DNA of 64,000 nucleotides, taken from positions 20,984-84,983 of the forward strand of contig NZ_BAAAPN010000029.1 in assembly GCF_039531165.1 (NCBI RefSeq). The letters are read 5' to 3'. Within the stretch, counting starts at the first letter, position 1; every line of letters begins with the position of its first letter. Below, one piece after another: positions 1-8,197 of this stretch. A program made the position numbers and the translations under genes. Under the pieces are notes generated by a model that saw nothing but the letters and a program-made list of their open reading frames with translations, was not told where the DNA came from and did not search any database. The stretch is from Nostocoides_A vanveenii (GTDB lineage: Bacteria; Actinomycetota; Actinomycetes; Actinomycetales; Dermatophilaceae).

Positions 1-474
1 TACACCATCTGCGCGCGCACTGATGCTGCCTACGTGCCGCACGCGGCCTTCGGCCTGGCCCGGCTTCGAGCCGCCCGGAACGACCTGGACGGCGTCCAGT
101 CCGCCCTTGCGCTCGTCTCGCCGACGTCGAGCGCCTATCCCCTAGCGCGGCAGCACTGGGCCGAGGCCCTAGCCGGAGCACCCCGTGACCTGGCCGATCT
201 GGACCTGGCCCTGAGCACGGCCGCCACCGCTGGATTCAGCCGGCGCCGGCGCGCCGAGATCGCCGTGGACGTCTATCGCGATGGCTTGGCGAGGGTCAAG
301 AAGGACGGGCCCACCGCCGGCGCGCAGGTCGGTGGCCGGCCGGCGACCGCGGACGGGCTCAAGGCCGGCCTGGAGAACTCCCTACGCGACCTGGCAGCGA
401 CCACCGAAAACCCGATCGAGCGGCTGCGGCTGGTCGATGAGGCCAACGCCGTCCGACCGTGGAGCCTGGTATGA
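1..474 (+). CDS. pknG: PknG-type serine/threonine kinase, C-terminal end only
   Basis: The reading frame is open from the first base of the window, so the start and the kinase domain lie outside it. The visible 157 residues are helical and end in a stretch (GLKAGLENSLRDLA, then LVDEANAVRPWSLV) that matches my memory of the C-terminal TPR tail of mycobacterial PknG, which ends in a similar LVDMANKVRP motif. PknG kinases carry a rubredoxin-like N-terminus, a kinase domain and this TPR domain, and are tied to glutamate and TCA-cycle control. The stop overlaps the ATG of the PP2C phosphatase gene (ATGA), giving a kinase-phosphatase pair in one transcript. The identification rests on the tail and on the neighbours, because no kinase motif is visible. 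Confidence 0.8.
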   Translation, partial: YTICARTDAAYVPHAAFGLARLRAARNDLDGVQSALALVSPTSSAYPLARQHWAEALAGAPRDLADLDLALSTAATAGFSRRRRAEIAVDVYRDGLARVKKDGPTAGAQVGGRPATADGLKAGLENSLRDLAATTENPIERLRLVDEANAVRPWSLV

Positions 475-1952
475 CCGACGTGCTGTGCCCATCGTGCTCG
501 GCGGCCAATCCCGCCGGCTCGCAGTTCTGCGAGGCGTGCGGCGCCGACCTCTTCCCGGGCGGCTCGGGTGGCGCGGCAACCGCCGGTGGCCCGAGAGATT
601 CCTCGGCCGCCGGGGTGGCAGGCCGGCTGACGCCCCCGAGTTGGCAGTCGGGGGGACTCCCCGCGCAGCACGCAACTGGCGACGGCACCGGCCCGGGACC
701 GAGCGGGCCGGCCCCGGTCAGCGCCGGGAATGTCGACCCGGCGGCTCTGCCCAGCCCGCAGCGAGCAGCCACCCCGGCGCCGCCCATTGCGGGTGAGGAG
801 TCACCGCTAGACATCGGCTGGACCGGCGTCGTGCCCGGTGGCACAAACCCGTATGACGCAGCCCCCGTCTCGGTTCCCTGTGTCGCGTGCGGGGTCGGGG
901 TCTACGCCGACGGCTACTGCGACAATTGCGGCAGCAAGGAGCCCAACCCGCGCGACCACCTCGAGGAATCCCCGGCCCCGTGGGTTGCCGGGGTCAGCGA
1001 TATTGGTCGCCGGCACTCGCGCAACGAGGACGCGCTCGCGCTCACCGCCGAGGCCGAGCATGGGAGTCGAGCGTTGCTCGTCGTCTGTGACGGGGTTTCC
1101 AACACCACCGACTCCGACAAGGCCTCGTTGGCGGCCGTGAGGGCGGCCCGAACCGTGCTCGACCAACCCCTGGCCGTGGGTGCGGGCACCCCGGAGGCCA
1201 CCGCGGCTGCGGCGGTCAAGAGGCTCGGCGATGCCGTGGCGGCTGCCTCGAAGGCCGTTGTCGCCGTGGCCGGGCCTGAAGACCCCGCACCGCCGTCGTG
1301 CACCTTCACCGGCGCGATCGTGGTGGGGGACACGGCATACGTCGGGAATGTCGGTGACAGCCGCATCTATTGGCTGCCCGACGCCGGACCGGGCGCGCGG
1401 CAATTGAGCCGCGACGACTCGGTCGCCGCCGATCGGATCGCGTCGGGCGTCGAGCGCAAGGAGGCCGAGACGGGGCCCATGGCGCACTCGATCACCCGCT
1501 GGCTCGGCTCCGATCAGCCCGACGATGTGACGCCGCATACGCAGGTGGTGACGCTTGCCGAGCCAGGCTGGCTGCTTTTGTGCAGCGACGGATTGTGGAA
1601 CTACTGCTCGGAGGCGGCCGACCTGCGCGCGCTCGTGACCAATACGCTCGCAGCCGGAACGGCACCTGAGCCCCTGGCACTGGCGCGCAGCCTGGTCGAC
1701 TTCGCCAACAATGCCGGCGGGGTCGACAACATCACGGTGGCGTTGGCGCGGGTCGGTCCGCCGCCGGAGCCCATCGTCGTCGCCGCCCAGGCGAGTGAGG
1801 CGGCGCTCCCCGCGACGGATCCCACCCCGTCGAGCGCCGAGGTGGCGCCGGCGGATCCGAGAAAACCGGCCGGGCCGGACACGCCTGCCACGCCGGATTT
1901 GGCAGGATCGACGCAACAAGAGGGAGGATCCCGTGGCGACATTCACGGCTGA
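471..1952 (+). CDS. Zinc-ribbon PP2C-family protein phosphatase
   Basis: A metal-dependent Ser/Thr phosphatase expected to reverse phosphorylation by the kinase encoded just upstream. Residues 6-24 form a zinc ribbon (CPSC...CEAC), followed by a Pro/Ala-rich linker and a second four-Cys ribbon near 137-153. The PP2C domain starts near residue 172 and shows SRNEDA, VVCDGVS, VGNVGDSRIYW, LCSDGLW and GGVDNITV, covering the metal-binding Asp motifs. A Pro/Ala-rich tail follows. I chose the ATG at 471 because it overlaps the previous stop as ATGA and opens directly on the ribbon; an upstream in-frame GTG at 459 would add four residues. There is no membrane segment, so it is probably cytoplasmic. 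The zinc ribbons are shared in style with the FHA protein two genes downstream. Confidence 0.92.
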   Translation: MTDVLCPSCSAANPAGSQFCEACGADLFPGGSGGAATAGGPRDSSAAGVAGRLTPPSWQSGGLPAQHATGDGTGPGPSGPAPVSAGNVDPAALPSPQRAATPAPPIAGEESPLDIGWTGVVPGGTNPYDAAPVSVPCVACGVGVYADGYCDNCGSKEPNPRDHLEESPAPWVAGVSDIGRRHSRNEDALALTAEAEHGSRALLVVCDGVSNTTDSDKASLAAVRAARTVLDQPLAVGAGTPEATAAAAVKRLGDAVAAASKAVVAVAGPEDPAPPSCTFTGAIVVGDTAYVGNVGDSRIYWLPDAGPGARQLSRDDSVAADRIASGVERKEAETGPMAHSITRWLGSDQPDDVTPHTQVVTLAEPGWLLLCSDGLWNYCSEAADLRALVTNTLAAGTAPEPLALARSLVDFANNAGGVDNITVALARVGPPPEPIVVAAQASEAALPATDPTPSSAEVAPADPRKPAGPDTPATPDLAGSTQQEGGSRGDIHG

Positions 1953-3216
1953 GGCATTCCAAAACGAGTACCTACCCGACGGCGCGACCGATGTGCACGC
2001 CATCGTGCGCATCGACGCGTCCGGCGCGAGCCAAGCGATCGCGAGCCCGAGCGGGGGGGCCGGCGCCGCCGAGGTGATCATGGTCGACACTTCCGGCTCG
2101 ATGGGCGAGCGCGGCATCCAGCAGGGGTCGCTGGCCGCGACCGCCGCTCTGCAGGAGATCGTCGACGGCACCCACTTCGCGGTCATCGCGGGCAATCACC
2201 TCGCCTGGCAGGTCTACCCGCCGGCGCCGGTCCCGGGCCTGGCCATCATGGACGCGCGCACTCGCTCCGAAGCGATGAATGCCGTTCGCGGTTTCCGCGC
2301 CGATGGGGGCACCGCCATGGGGCAGTGGCTGCTGGCGGCCCGTCAGGTCTTCGCCCAGGTGCCGGACAGCTTCCGCAAGCACGCCATCCTGCTCACCGAC
2401 GGCGCCAACGAGCACGAGACGCCGGACCAACTGACCTGGGCGATCCAGTCCTGCGCCGGCAACTTCCAGGCGGACTGCCGCGGGCTGGGGGATCGCTGGC
2501 AGGTCGACGAGGTCCGCCGGATCGCGTCGGCGCTGCTCGGCACGGTGGATCTGATCCCACGGCCAGAGGAGATGGCCGAGGAGTTCCGCGCGCTGATGCG
2601 CACCTCGATGTCCCGCGGCGTCGCCAACGCCGAGATCCGGGTCTGGGCGCCTCAGGGAGCCCAGGTGCTCTTCGTCAAGCAGGTCTCGCCGACTCTGGAG
2701 GACCTGACCAACCGCCGTCGCGAGGTCAATCCGCTCACCGGTGGCTACCCGACCGGGGCCTGGTCGGACGAGAGCCGCGACTACCACGTCGCCGTCCGCC
2801 TGCCGGCCAAGAGCGTCGGGCAAGAGCAACTCGCCGCCCGCGTGCAACTCGCCCTCGGCGACGACGTTCAGGCGCAGGCGCTCGTCAAGGCCAAGTGGTC
2901 CAACGACGATGCCCTCACGGCGCGGATCAATCCCCAGGTAGCGCAGTACACCGGCCAAGCCGAACTGGCCGCCGCGATCCAAGACGGCTTGGCCGCCAAG
3001 GCGGCGGGCCGCGACGACGAGGCAACCTCCAAGCTCGGCCGCGCCGTCCAACTCGCGACCCAAGCAGGCAACGACGAGATGACGACCCGGCTGAAGAAGG
3101 TCGTCGACATCGAGGATCCCGAGACTGGCACGGTGCGGTTGAAGAAGCAGGTGGAGAAGCTGGACGAGATGGCCCTCGACACGGCGTCGACCAAGACCAC
3201 GCGGGTGCGCAAGTGA
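1933..3216 (+). CDS. von Willebrand factor A (VWA) domain protein
   Basis: A soluble protein of about 427 residues with a VWA domain, a metal-dependent protein-binding fold. The MIDAS signature DTSGSMG lies near residues 51-57, and the second metal-site Thr is in GGTAMGQW. After the VWA fold comes a beta-rich segment (about 220-320) and a helical C-terminus rich in Lys, Glu and Asp. The GTG at 1933 is preferred because a GAGGGAGG ribosome site lies just upstream and the sequence V-A-T-F-T begins the conserved part; this start overlaps the PP2C gene by 20 bases. The long open frame upstream of it is only the PP2C gene read in another frame. Lying between a phosphatase and an FHA protein, it probably acts as a scaffold or substrate in phospho-signalling; its partner is unknown. 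Confidence 0.9.
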   Translation: MATFTAEAFQNEYLPDGATDVHAIVRIDASGASQAIASPSGGAGAAEVIMVDTSGSMGERGIQQGSLAATAALQEIVDGTHFAVIAGNHLAWQVYPPAPVPGLAIMDARTRSEAMNAVRGFRADGGTAMGQWLLAARQVFAQVPDSFRKHAILLTDGANEHETPDQLTWAIQSCAGNFQADCRGLGDRWQVDEVRRIASALLGTVDLIPRPEEMAEEFRALMRTSMSRGVANAEIRVWAPQGAQVLFVKQVSPTLEDLTNRRREVNPLTGGYPTGAWSDESRDYHVAVRLPAKSVGQEQLAARVQLALGDDVQAQALVKAKWSNDDALTARINPQVAQYTGQAELAAAIQDGLAAKAAGRDDEATSKLGRAVQLATQAGNDEMTTRLKKVVDIEDPETGTVRLKKQVEKLDEMALDTASTKTTRVRK

Positions 3217-4193
3217 GCGCCGTCTGCCCGAACGGGCACACCAGCGACTCGACCGACTACTGCGACACCTGTGGAGCGCCCATTCCCGAGGGCGCCGTGA
3301 CTCCGGGCGCGGCGGGCACTGCCGCGCCAGCGGCGTCGGTGGGCGCGGTGAACTCGCTCGACCTGCCGCCCGTCGGGGCGCCCGCGGCGCCGGCCGGACC
3401 GAAGGACTGCCCGAACTGCCAGACGGCTAATGCGCCCGAGAGCTTGTTCTGCGAGGCGTGCGGCTATGACTTCACCACGGGCGCCCTGCCCGCGAGCGTC
3501 GTTGCCGCCGAAGCCGAGTCGGCCGCCGAGGGAACGCCCGACGGCTCCGGCGAACTCGGCGGACTCGCCGGCGCCGAAGAACTCGATGCGGCCGGGGCCT
3601 CGGTCTCCGCCGAGGGCGAGGCCGGCGAGGGCGAGCCTGGCCCCGGCGAGCCGGGCGACCTCGGCCAGCCCGCAGCCGACCCCGGCTCGGCAGCTTCGCA
3701 GGCGGCCGGAGATCCGGCCGGCGACCTCGGCGGTGCCGACGGCGGCATCGCAACCGGTGTCGGCGGTGTGCCACCGCGGATCGCTTTCCAGTGGGTCGCC
3801 GAGGTGTGGATCGACCCCGATTGGTATGCCGATCAGCAGGCCACCGAGCCGCTCCCGTCCGCCGGTCTCCCGGCTGTCGTGCCGCTGCGGGTCGCGAGTG
3901 CGCTCATCGGGCGCAAGTCCTCCAGCCGCAATATCGCGCCCGACATCGACTGCTCCTCCGACCCCGGTGTTTCGCGCCGGCACGCTCAGCTGACGACGGA
4001 CGGCACGCGCTGGTTCGTCGAGGATCTGCAGAGCTCCAATGGCACATTTGTCGGGCCGGCGTCGGGACCGCTGCCCGACGACCCGATCGCGGTGGGTCCC
4101 AAGACCGAGGTCGGCGACAACCGGATCTATCTCGGCGCGTGGACCCGGGTCGTCGTTCGCCGCGCGACCGATGAGGAGATTGCGATCGGGTGA
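3213..4193 (+). CDS. Zinc-ribbon and FHA domain protein
   Basis: A phosphothreonine-reading adaptor. Residues 5-21 hold one zinc ribbon (CPNG...CDTC), residues 64-85 a second (CPNC...CEACGYDF), then about 100 residues of Gly/Glu/Ala-rich linker, then an FHA domain at about 225-300. The FHA signature residues are present: IGRKSSSRNIAPDI, SRRHAQL and SSNGTFVG. FHA domains bind pThr peptides, so the likely ligands are targets of the PknG-type kinase upstream. The GTG at 3213 overlaps the VWA stop as GTGA and starts four residues before the first ribbon Cys. The gene also overlaps the next one as GTGA. The acidic low-complexity linker suggests a flexible tether rather than an enzyme. Confidence 0.92.
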   Translation: MSAVCPNGHTSDSTDYCDTCGAPIPEGAVTPGAAGTAAPAASVGAVNSLDLPPVGAPAAPAGPKDCPNCQTANAPESLFCEACGYDFTTGALPASVVAAEAESAAEGTPDGSGELGGLAGAEELDAAGASVSAEGEAGEGEPGPGEPGDLGQPAADPGSAASQAAGDPAGDLGGADGGIATGVGGVPPRIAFQWVAEVWIDPDWYADQQATEPLPSAGLPAVVPLRVASALIGRKSSSRNIAPDIDCSSDPGVSRRHAQLTTDGTRWFVEDLQSSNGTFVGPASGPLPDDPIAVGPKTEVGDNRIYLGAWTRVVVRRATDEEIAIG

Positions 4194-4957
4194 GTGAACT
4201 GACCTTTCTCGTCATCGAACACGAGGACGAGTGCCCACCCGAGTGGTTTGGGCAGTGGTGGGACGCGCGCGGGGTGAGCCTGCGCCGGGTGCAGGCGCAC
4301 GCCTATAGGCCCGTGCCCGATCAGCCAGTCGCCATACCGACCGAGTTGGGCGACGCGGACGCCCTCGTCGTCCTCGGCGGGGAGGCCGGAGCCAATGACG
4401 ACGCCGACTATCCGTGGCTGCCCGCAACCCGCGCGTTGATCGCGACCACGGTTGCCGCGGGGCGGCCCTTCCTCGGGATCTGCCTCGGCCATCAACTCGC
4501 GGCGGCCGCGCTGGGTGGCCGGGCCGGTCCCAACCCGGGCGGGCAGGCGACCGGCCTGACCCCCGTCACTCTGACCGATGCCGGGCGTTCCGATCCTTTG
4601 CTCCACGCCTTCGACGGTGCGCGCTCGGTTCAGTGGAACAACGACATCGCGCTTGAGCTGCCTGCCGACGCCGTTGTGCTCGCGACCGCCCCGGATGGCA
4701 GTCCGCAAGCGGTGCGCTTCGCACCCGCGGCGTACGGCGTCCAGTTCCATCCCGAGATCTCGCCGGAGCAGTTCGACAGCTGGACGGTGCAAAAGCCTTC
4801 CGCCGCACTGGCACTCGGCCATGGCATCCACATGGAGGCTTCGCGGGCCGTGCATGCCGCGCGCGGCGAGCTGCGAGAGACCTGGCAACCGCTCGCCGAC
4901 GGTTTTGTCGACCTCGTCCGCACCCACCGTCCCCAACCGCAGGTCGACTCGTCCTAG
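4190..4957 (+). CDS. Class I glutamine amidotransferase (GATase1) domain protein
   Basis: A stand-alone class I glutamine amidotransferase domain of 255 residues. The nucleophile Cys98 sits in GICLGHQL and the His187/Glu189 pair in GVQFHPEI, so the catalytic triad is complete and it should hydrolyse glutamine. No synthetase domain is attached, which separates it from full-length GMP synthase; many such proteins are of unknown acceptor. Its GTG overlaps the FHA gene stop (GTGA), so it is translationally coupled to a kinase/phosphatase/VWA/FHA operon. Because PknG-type kinases are linked to glutamate metabolism, a glutamine-hydrolysing partner makes sense, but that link is inference. The reading frame is intact. 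Confidence 0.88.
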   Translation: MSELTFLVIEHEDECPPEWFGQWWDARGVSLRRVQAHAYRPVPDQPVAIPTELGDADALVVLGGEAGANDDADYPWLPATRALIATTVAAGRPFLGICLGHQLAAAALGGRAGPNPGGQATGLTPVTLTDAGRSDPLLHAFDGARSVQWNNDIALELPADAVVLATAPDGSPQAVRFAPAAYGVQFHPEISPEQFDSWTVQKPSAALALGHGIHMEASRAVHAARGELRETWQPLADGFVDLVRTHRPQPQVDSS

Positions 4958-5011
4958 GCCGTGTTATGAACCACGGACGGACGGGGTCCCCGCGACGTAG
5001 TGGAGATGGGT

Positions 5012-5061
5012 CCCACGCTCTGCGTGGGCCGAAGGAGCGAGGGCCCCACGCTCGGCGTGGG
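5012..5061. repeat. Two tandem hairpins with the same 7-bp stem
   Basis: The stretch between the amidotransferase and the phosphoesterase holds two small inverted repeats with identical stems, CCCACGC/GCGTGGG, at 5012-5028 and 5045-5061. The words GAAGGAGCGAGGG lie between them. They could act as a terminator or mRNA-stability element. The open frame through this region gives a low-complexity, unlikely peptide, which is why I place the next start downstream at 5083. Confidence 0.5.
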
Positions 5062-5082
5062 CAAACGTCTCGGGGTGGCCTC

Positions 5083-7317
5083 GTGACGTGGCGGGTCGGG
5101 CAGCGACCAGGCCGGCGGGGACACCCACCGCTCGCGGTTGCAGCGGCCGCGCTCGCCTTCCTGATCTTGGGCGCCGGGAGCCGGCTCGCCGCCGAGCTGC
5201 AACCGCTGGGATTTGACCCGACCCGCGACTCGGCCACTCTGCTGCTCGCCAGCGGCACGCCGCATCGCTGGGTCGCCGCGGCCACCGCGGCCGTCACGGG
5301 CCTGCTCGTGCTGGTGGTCGCCTGGAGCCTGCCGCGCCTGCCCCGAGCTGCGGCCCTGGTGCTCACGCTGGCGGGTGCCGCCTTCACCGTCCTTGCCCTC
5401 GCCCCGCGCGGCTCCGACGTCGGCTGGAGCTGGCCCTCGGGGCTGGTCGCCGCCGTCGGCGCGCTGAGCCTCGCCCTGTGGCCGGCATTTACCGAAGAAC
5501 CTGCGCCAGCGCGCCGGCCCGACGAACCTGCGCCAGCGGGCCGGCCCGTCAGACCTGCGCCAGCGCGCCGGCCCGACGAACCTGCGCCGGCGCCCGCCGG
5601 CGTGCGCACCGGGCTCGCGGTCAGCGGCCTGCTGGTCGCCCTGCTCACCGGTGCCGTGCTGGTCGGGCGGGAGGTGCAGGCATACGGGCTCCTCGAACGG
5701 GTTGCCGTGCTCGCCGCGCTCGGCTGGCTGAACGTCGCCGCCGTCCGCGCCTGGTGGATGGCCGGCCACCGGCTCGGATCGCGGCAGATGCGTCAACTGC
5801 TCGGTCTGGGCGTGACCACCATGGCCTGCGTTTGCGCCGGCATCGTGACCACAATCCTGGCTCCGGTGCCGGCGAGCACGGCGAACTTCTCGGCCCGGGT
5901 GAGTCTCTCGCCCGATCCCCGCGACGTCTCCCGCGTGGTGATCGAGACCGTTCTCGGCGACGTGGACCTGAGCTTTCGCGGCCTCGCGCCGGGCGTGCGC
6001 GTCCAGCCGCAGGTCCGCGCCGAGATCACCGAGGCGATCGGCGCGGCGGGCGCCTCCATCCGGAGTCTCCAGCCCACGCCGGCCGAGCAGGACGCCGCGA
6101 TCGCCGCCGCGCTCACTGGTCTGGCGCTGCGTTTCGCCGCCGGTGGCCTGGTCGCGGCGACGGCTGCCGTCGTCGCACGGAGCGCCTGGCGTCACCGGCG
6201 CCCCGGCTGGCGCACCCTTGCCATCGCCACCGGGAGTTGGCTCGGCGCGCAGGCCATCGTCGCCCTGGCCGCCTTCGGGACATTTGCCGGCGCCACACCC
6301 GAGCAGATCAACGCCACCGGGCTGCTCGGCACGGTCCGGAATCGGGCCGGAATTCTGGACGACCTGCAGGCCCGGTCGGCCGAGGTGGCGCCCTACCTGC
6401 AGAATGTCATCGCGCTCAGCGCCGCGCTCCAGGAGCGCTATCAGCCGGCCGAGATCGCCGACGGCCAGGTGCTCCGCATCCTGCTGGTCTCCGACATCCA
6501 CGCCGGCAACCAGTACCCCCTGATGGCGTCGATCATCCGCAGCGAGGACGTCGACCTGGTCATCGACGCCGGTGACCTGGTCAACTTCGGCACGCCCGGG
6601 GAGGGCACGATCGCCGATCTCTACACGGGCATCGAGTCGCTCGGCGTCCCCTATCTGTTCGTCCGCGGCAACCACGACGCCATCTCGCCGACCGACACCG
6701 CCGTCCTCAACCGCCTCGCCGAGATCCCGAATGTCATTCTCCTGCAGCCGACTGACAGCCTCTATCAGGAGGTCGACGTCGCGGGGATCACGATCGCGGG
6801 CTTCAACGATGTGCGCTACTGGGGCGACGGCGGCAAGGGGTCGGCCGAGAAGTCCCAGGCCCCCAAGCAGCGCTGGCTGGCCAGCTTCGCGCAACGCCCG
6901 GCGGTCGATGTGGTCGTCTCGCACGAGCCCTGGGCGGTCCAGGGCATCCCGCGCGCCGGAGTGCTGATCAACGGCCACATGCACACCGCCTACCGCGAGG
7001 GCAATCGCCTCCAGGCCGGCACCTTCACCGGCGGTGGGCCGCTCACGCACTTCGTGCCGGGCCAAGGCGGGGAGGAACTCGTGGGCCAGCCCTCGGCCTT
7101 CGACCTGCTCGATTTCGGCGCCACCTGCCGGCTGACGGCGGTGCGCCGCTACCAGTTCACCAATATCGTCGAGGGCCGTCCCGCCTATGACAACGTCTCG
7201 CTCGTCAACGGCGCCGTGGTCGACACCCGCCCGGTCGATCCGCTGCGCACCTGCGCGCACAGCGAGCCGCTGCGCGTGGTCAGCGTCGCCCCGGCCACGC
7301 CACTGCGCTCGCCGTAG
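5083..7317 (+). CDS. Polytopic membrane protein with C-terminal metallophosphoesterase domain
   Basis: About 744 residues. The N-terminal half has roughly nine hydrophobic segments, interrupted near residues 138-170 by a Pro/Ala/Arg repeat (EPAPARRPD units). The C-terminal part is a calcineurin-like metallophosphoesterase with the metal-binding set VSDIHAG (about 468), DAGDLVNFG, RGNHD (about 528), VVSHEP and NGHMHT (about 630). A dinuclear-metal phosphoesterase anchored in the membrane is predicted; the substrate is unknown. I prefer the GTG at 5083 (V-T-W-R-V) because the upstream in-frame extension to an ATG at 4966 runs through two hairpins. The next gene follows after 10 bases, so they may be co-transcribed. 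Confidence 0.85.
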   Translation: MTWRVGQRPGRRGHPPLAVAAAALAFLILGAGSRLAAELQPLGFDPTRDSATLLLASGTPHRWVAAATAAVTGLLVLVVAWSLPRLPRAAALVLTLAGAAFTVLALAPRGSDVGWSWPSGLVAAVGALSLALWPAFTEEPAPARRPDEPAPAGRPVRPAPARRPDEPAPAPAGVRTGLAVSGLLVALLTGAVLVGREVQAYGLLERVAVLAALGWLNVAAVRAWWMAGHRLGSRQMRQLLGLGVTTMACVCAGIVTTILAPVPASTANFSARVSLSPDPRDVSRVVIETVLGDVDLSFRGLAPGVRVQPQVRAEITEAIGAAGASIRSLQPTPAEQDAAIAAALTGLALRFAAGGLVAATAAVVARSAWRHRRPGWRTLAIATGSWLGAQAIVALAAFGTFAGATPEQINATGLLGTVRNRAGILDDLQARSAEVAPYLQNVIALSAALQERYQPAEIADGQVLRILLVSDIHAGNQYPLMASIIRSEDVDLVIDAGDLVNFGTPGEGTIADLYTGIESLGVPYLFVRGNHDAISPTDTAVLNRLAEIPNVILLQPTDSLYQEVDVAGITIAGFNDVRYWGDGGKGSAEKSQAPKQRWLASFAQRPAVDVVVSHEPWAVQGIPRAGVLINGHMHTAYREGNRLQAGTFTGGGPLTHFVPGQGGEELVGQPSAFDLLDFGATCRLTAVRRYQFTNIVEGRPAYDNVSLVNGAVVDTRPVDPLRTCAHSEPLRVVSVAPATPLRSP
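5497..5585 (+). repeat. 27-bp in-frame tandem repeat, about 3.3 copies
   Basis: Units start at 5497, 5524, 5551 and 5578 and open with GAACCTGCGCC or AGACCTGCGCC. Being 9 codons long they keep the frame and encode Glu-Pro-Ala-Pro-Ala-Arg-Arg-Pro-Asp-type units in the loop between two transmembrane segments of the phosphoesterase. Copies are close to identical, which points to recent slippage; copy number may vary between strains. Confidence 0.8.
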
Positions 7318-7327
7318 CCTTCGTTCC

Positions 7328-8189
7328 ATGACCGAGTTCCGGCCGGCGACGGCCATCATCACCGGCGGCGCATCCGGCATCGGCCGGCCCTCGCCGCCGC
7401 CCTCGTCGCCCGCGGGACGTATGCCGTGCTCGCCGACCTCGACGGCGAAGCGGCCGAGCGCGCCGCGCGTGAGCTCACCGCCACCGGCCCCGGACAGGCG
7501 GTCGCCGCACAACTCGATGTGGCCGACCGTGCCGCCGTCCTCGCCCTCGTCGAGCAGTTGGCGAGCGAGCGGGGCCGGCTCGAGATGATGGTCAACAACG
7601 CCGGCGTGCTCTTCGCGGGCCCGTTCGAGGAAACCACCGAGCGCCACTGGGCGAAGGCGATCGATGTGCACCTGCGCGGCGTCATCCACGGCGCGCACGC
7701 GGCATACGGGGTGATGCTGCGGCAGCGCGTGGGCAAGGCGAGCGCCGGCGTCATCCTCAACACCGGTTCGCTGGCGGGCCTGATCCCGGCGCCGAGGATG
7801 ACGCCCTATGCGACGACGAAGTGGGCGGTCGTCGGGTTCTCGCAGGCGCTGCGCGCGGAGGCACGCCGCCACGGCATCCAGGTCAATGTCGTCTGCCCGC
7901 CTATGTCGACACAAAGCTCATCGACGAGCCCTTCGAGCCCTCCCGCTCGTATGCCGTGGGAAGCTTCCGCCGCAACACTCGCCTCTATCAGCCGCGCTTG
8001 ACGACGCCAGCGAGGGTCGCCGAGGTGGCCTTGCGTGGCGTCGAGGACGACCGGCCGGTCATCACCGTCGGCGGCTTCGCCGCGCTGTCGTGGCGCACCC
8101 AACGCTTTGCCCCGGCCGTGATGCGCACCTCGACCCGCCTCCAGGCCGCCCGCGAGGCGCGTCAGGGCCGAACGGTGAGCGGGACATAA
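7328..8189 (+). pseudogene. Short-chain dehydrogenase/reductase, two frameshifts
   Basis: A classical SDR broken into three frames. Frame one (from ATG 7328) gives the NAD(P)-binding TGGASGIGR motif. A base appears to be missing near 7391, after which the second frame continues with AVLADLDG, the NNAGVL motif and the catalytic region NTGSLAGLI...PYATTKWAV (Ser, Tyr, Lys present). A second base is missing near 7901 (CPAYVDTKLIDEP would need CCGGCC but CCGCC is present), and the third frame runs to the TAA at 8187. Restoring both bases gives about 287 residues, normal for the family. All catalytic residues are intact, so sequencing error is as likely as true decay. The substrate cannot be inferred. 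Confidence 0.85.
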
Positions 8190-8197
8190 TCGCCCTT

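Noticed and set aside
4190..4957. Naming the amidotransferase guaA (GMP synthase)
   Set aside because: No ATP-pyrophosphatase domain is attached, and the context is a signalling operon.
5497..5585. Repeats at 5.5 kb as a CRISPR array
   Set aside because: Units abut with no spacers, keep the reading frame and encode a Pro-rich protein loop.
4954..7914. A 986-residue open frame on the minus strand across the phosphoesterase and SDR
   Set aside because: The plus-strand genes have clear metal and cofactor motifs; the minus-strand product is Arg/Gly/Ala-rich with no motif, a typical GC-rich shadow.
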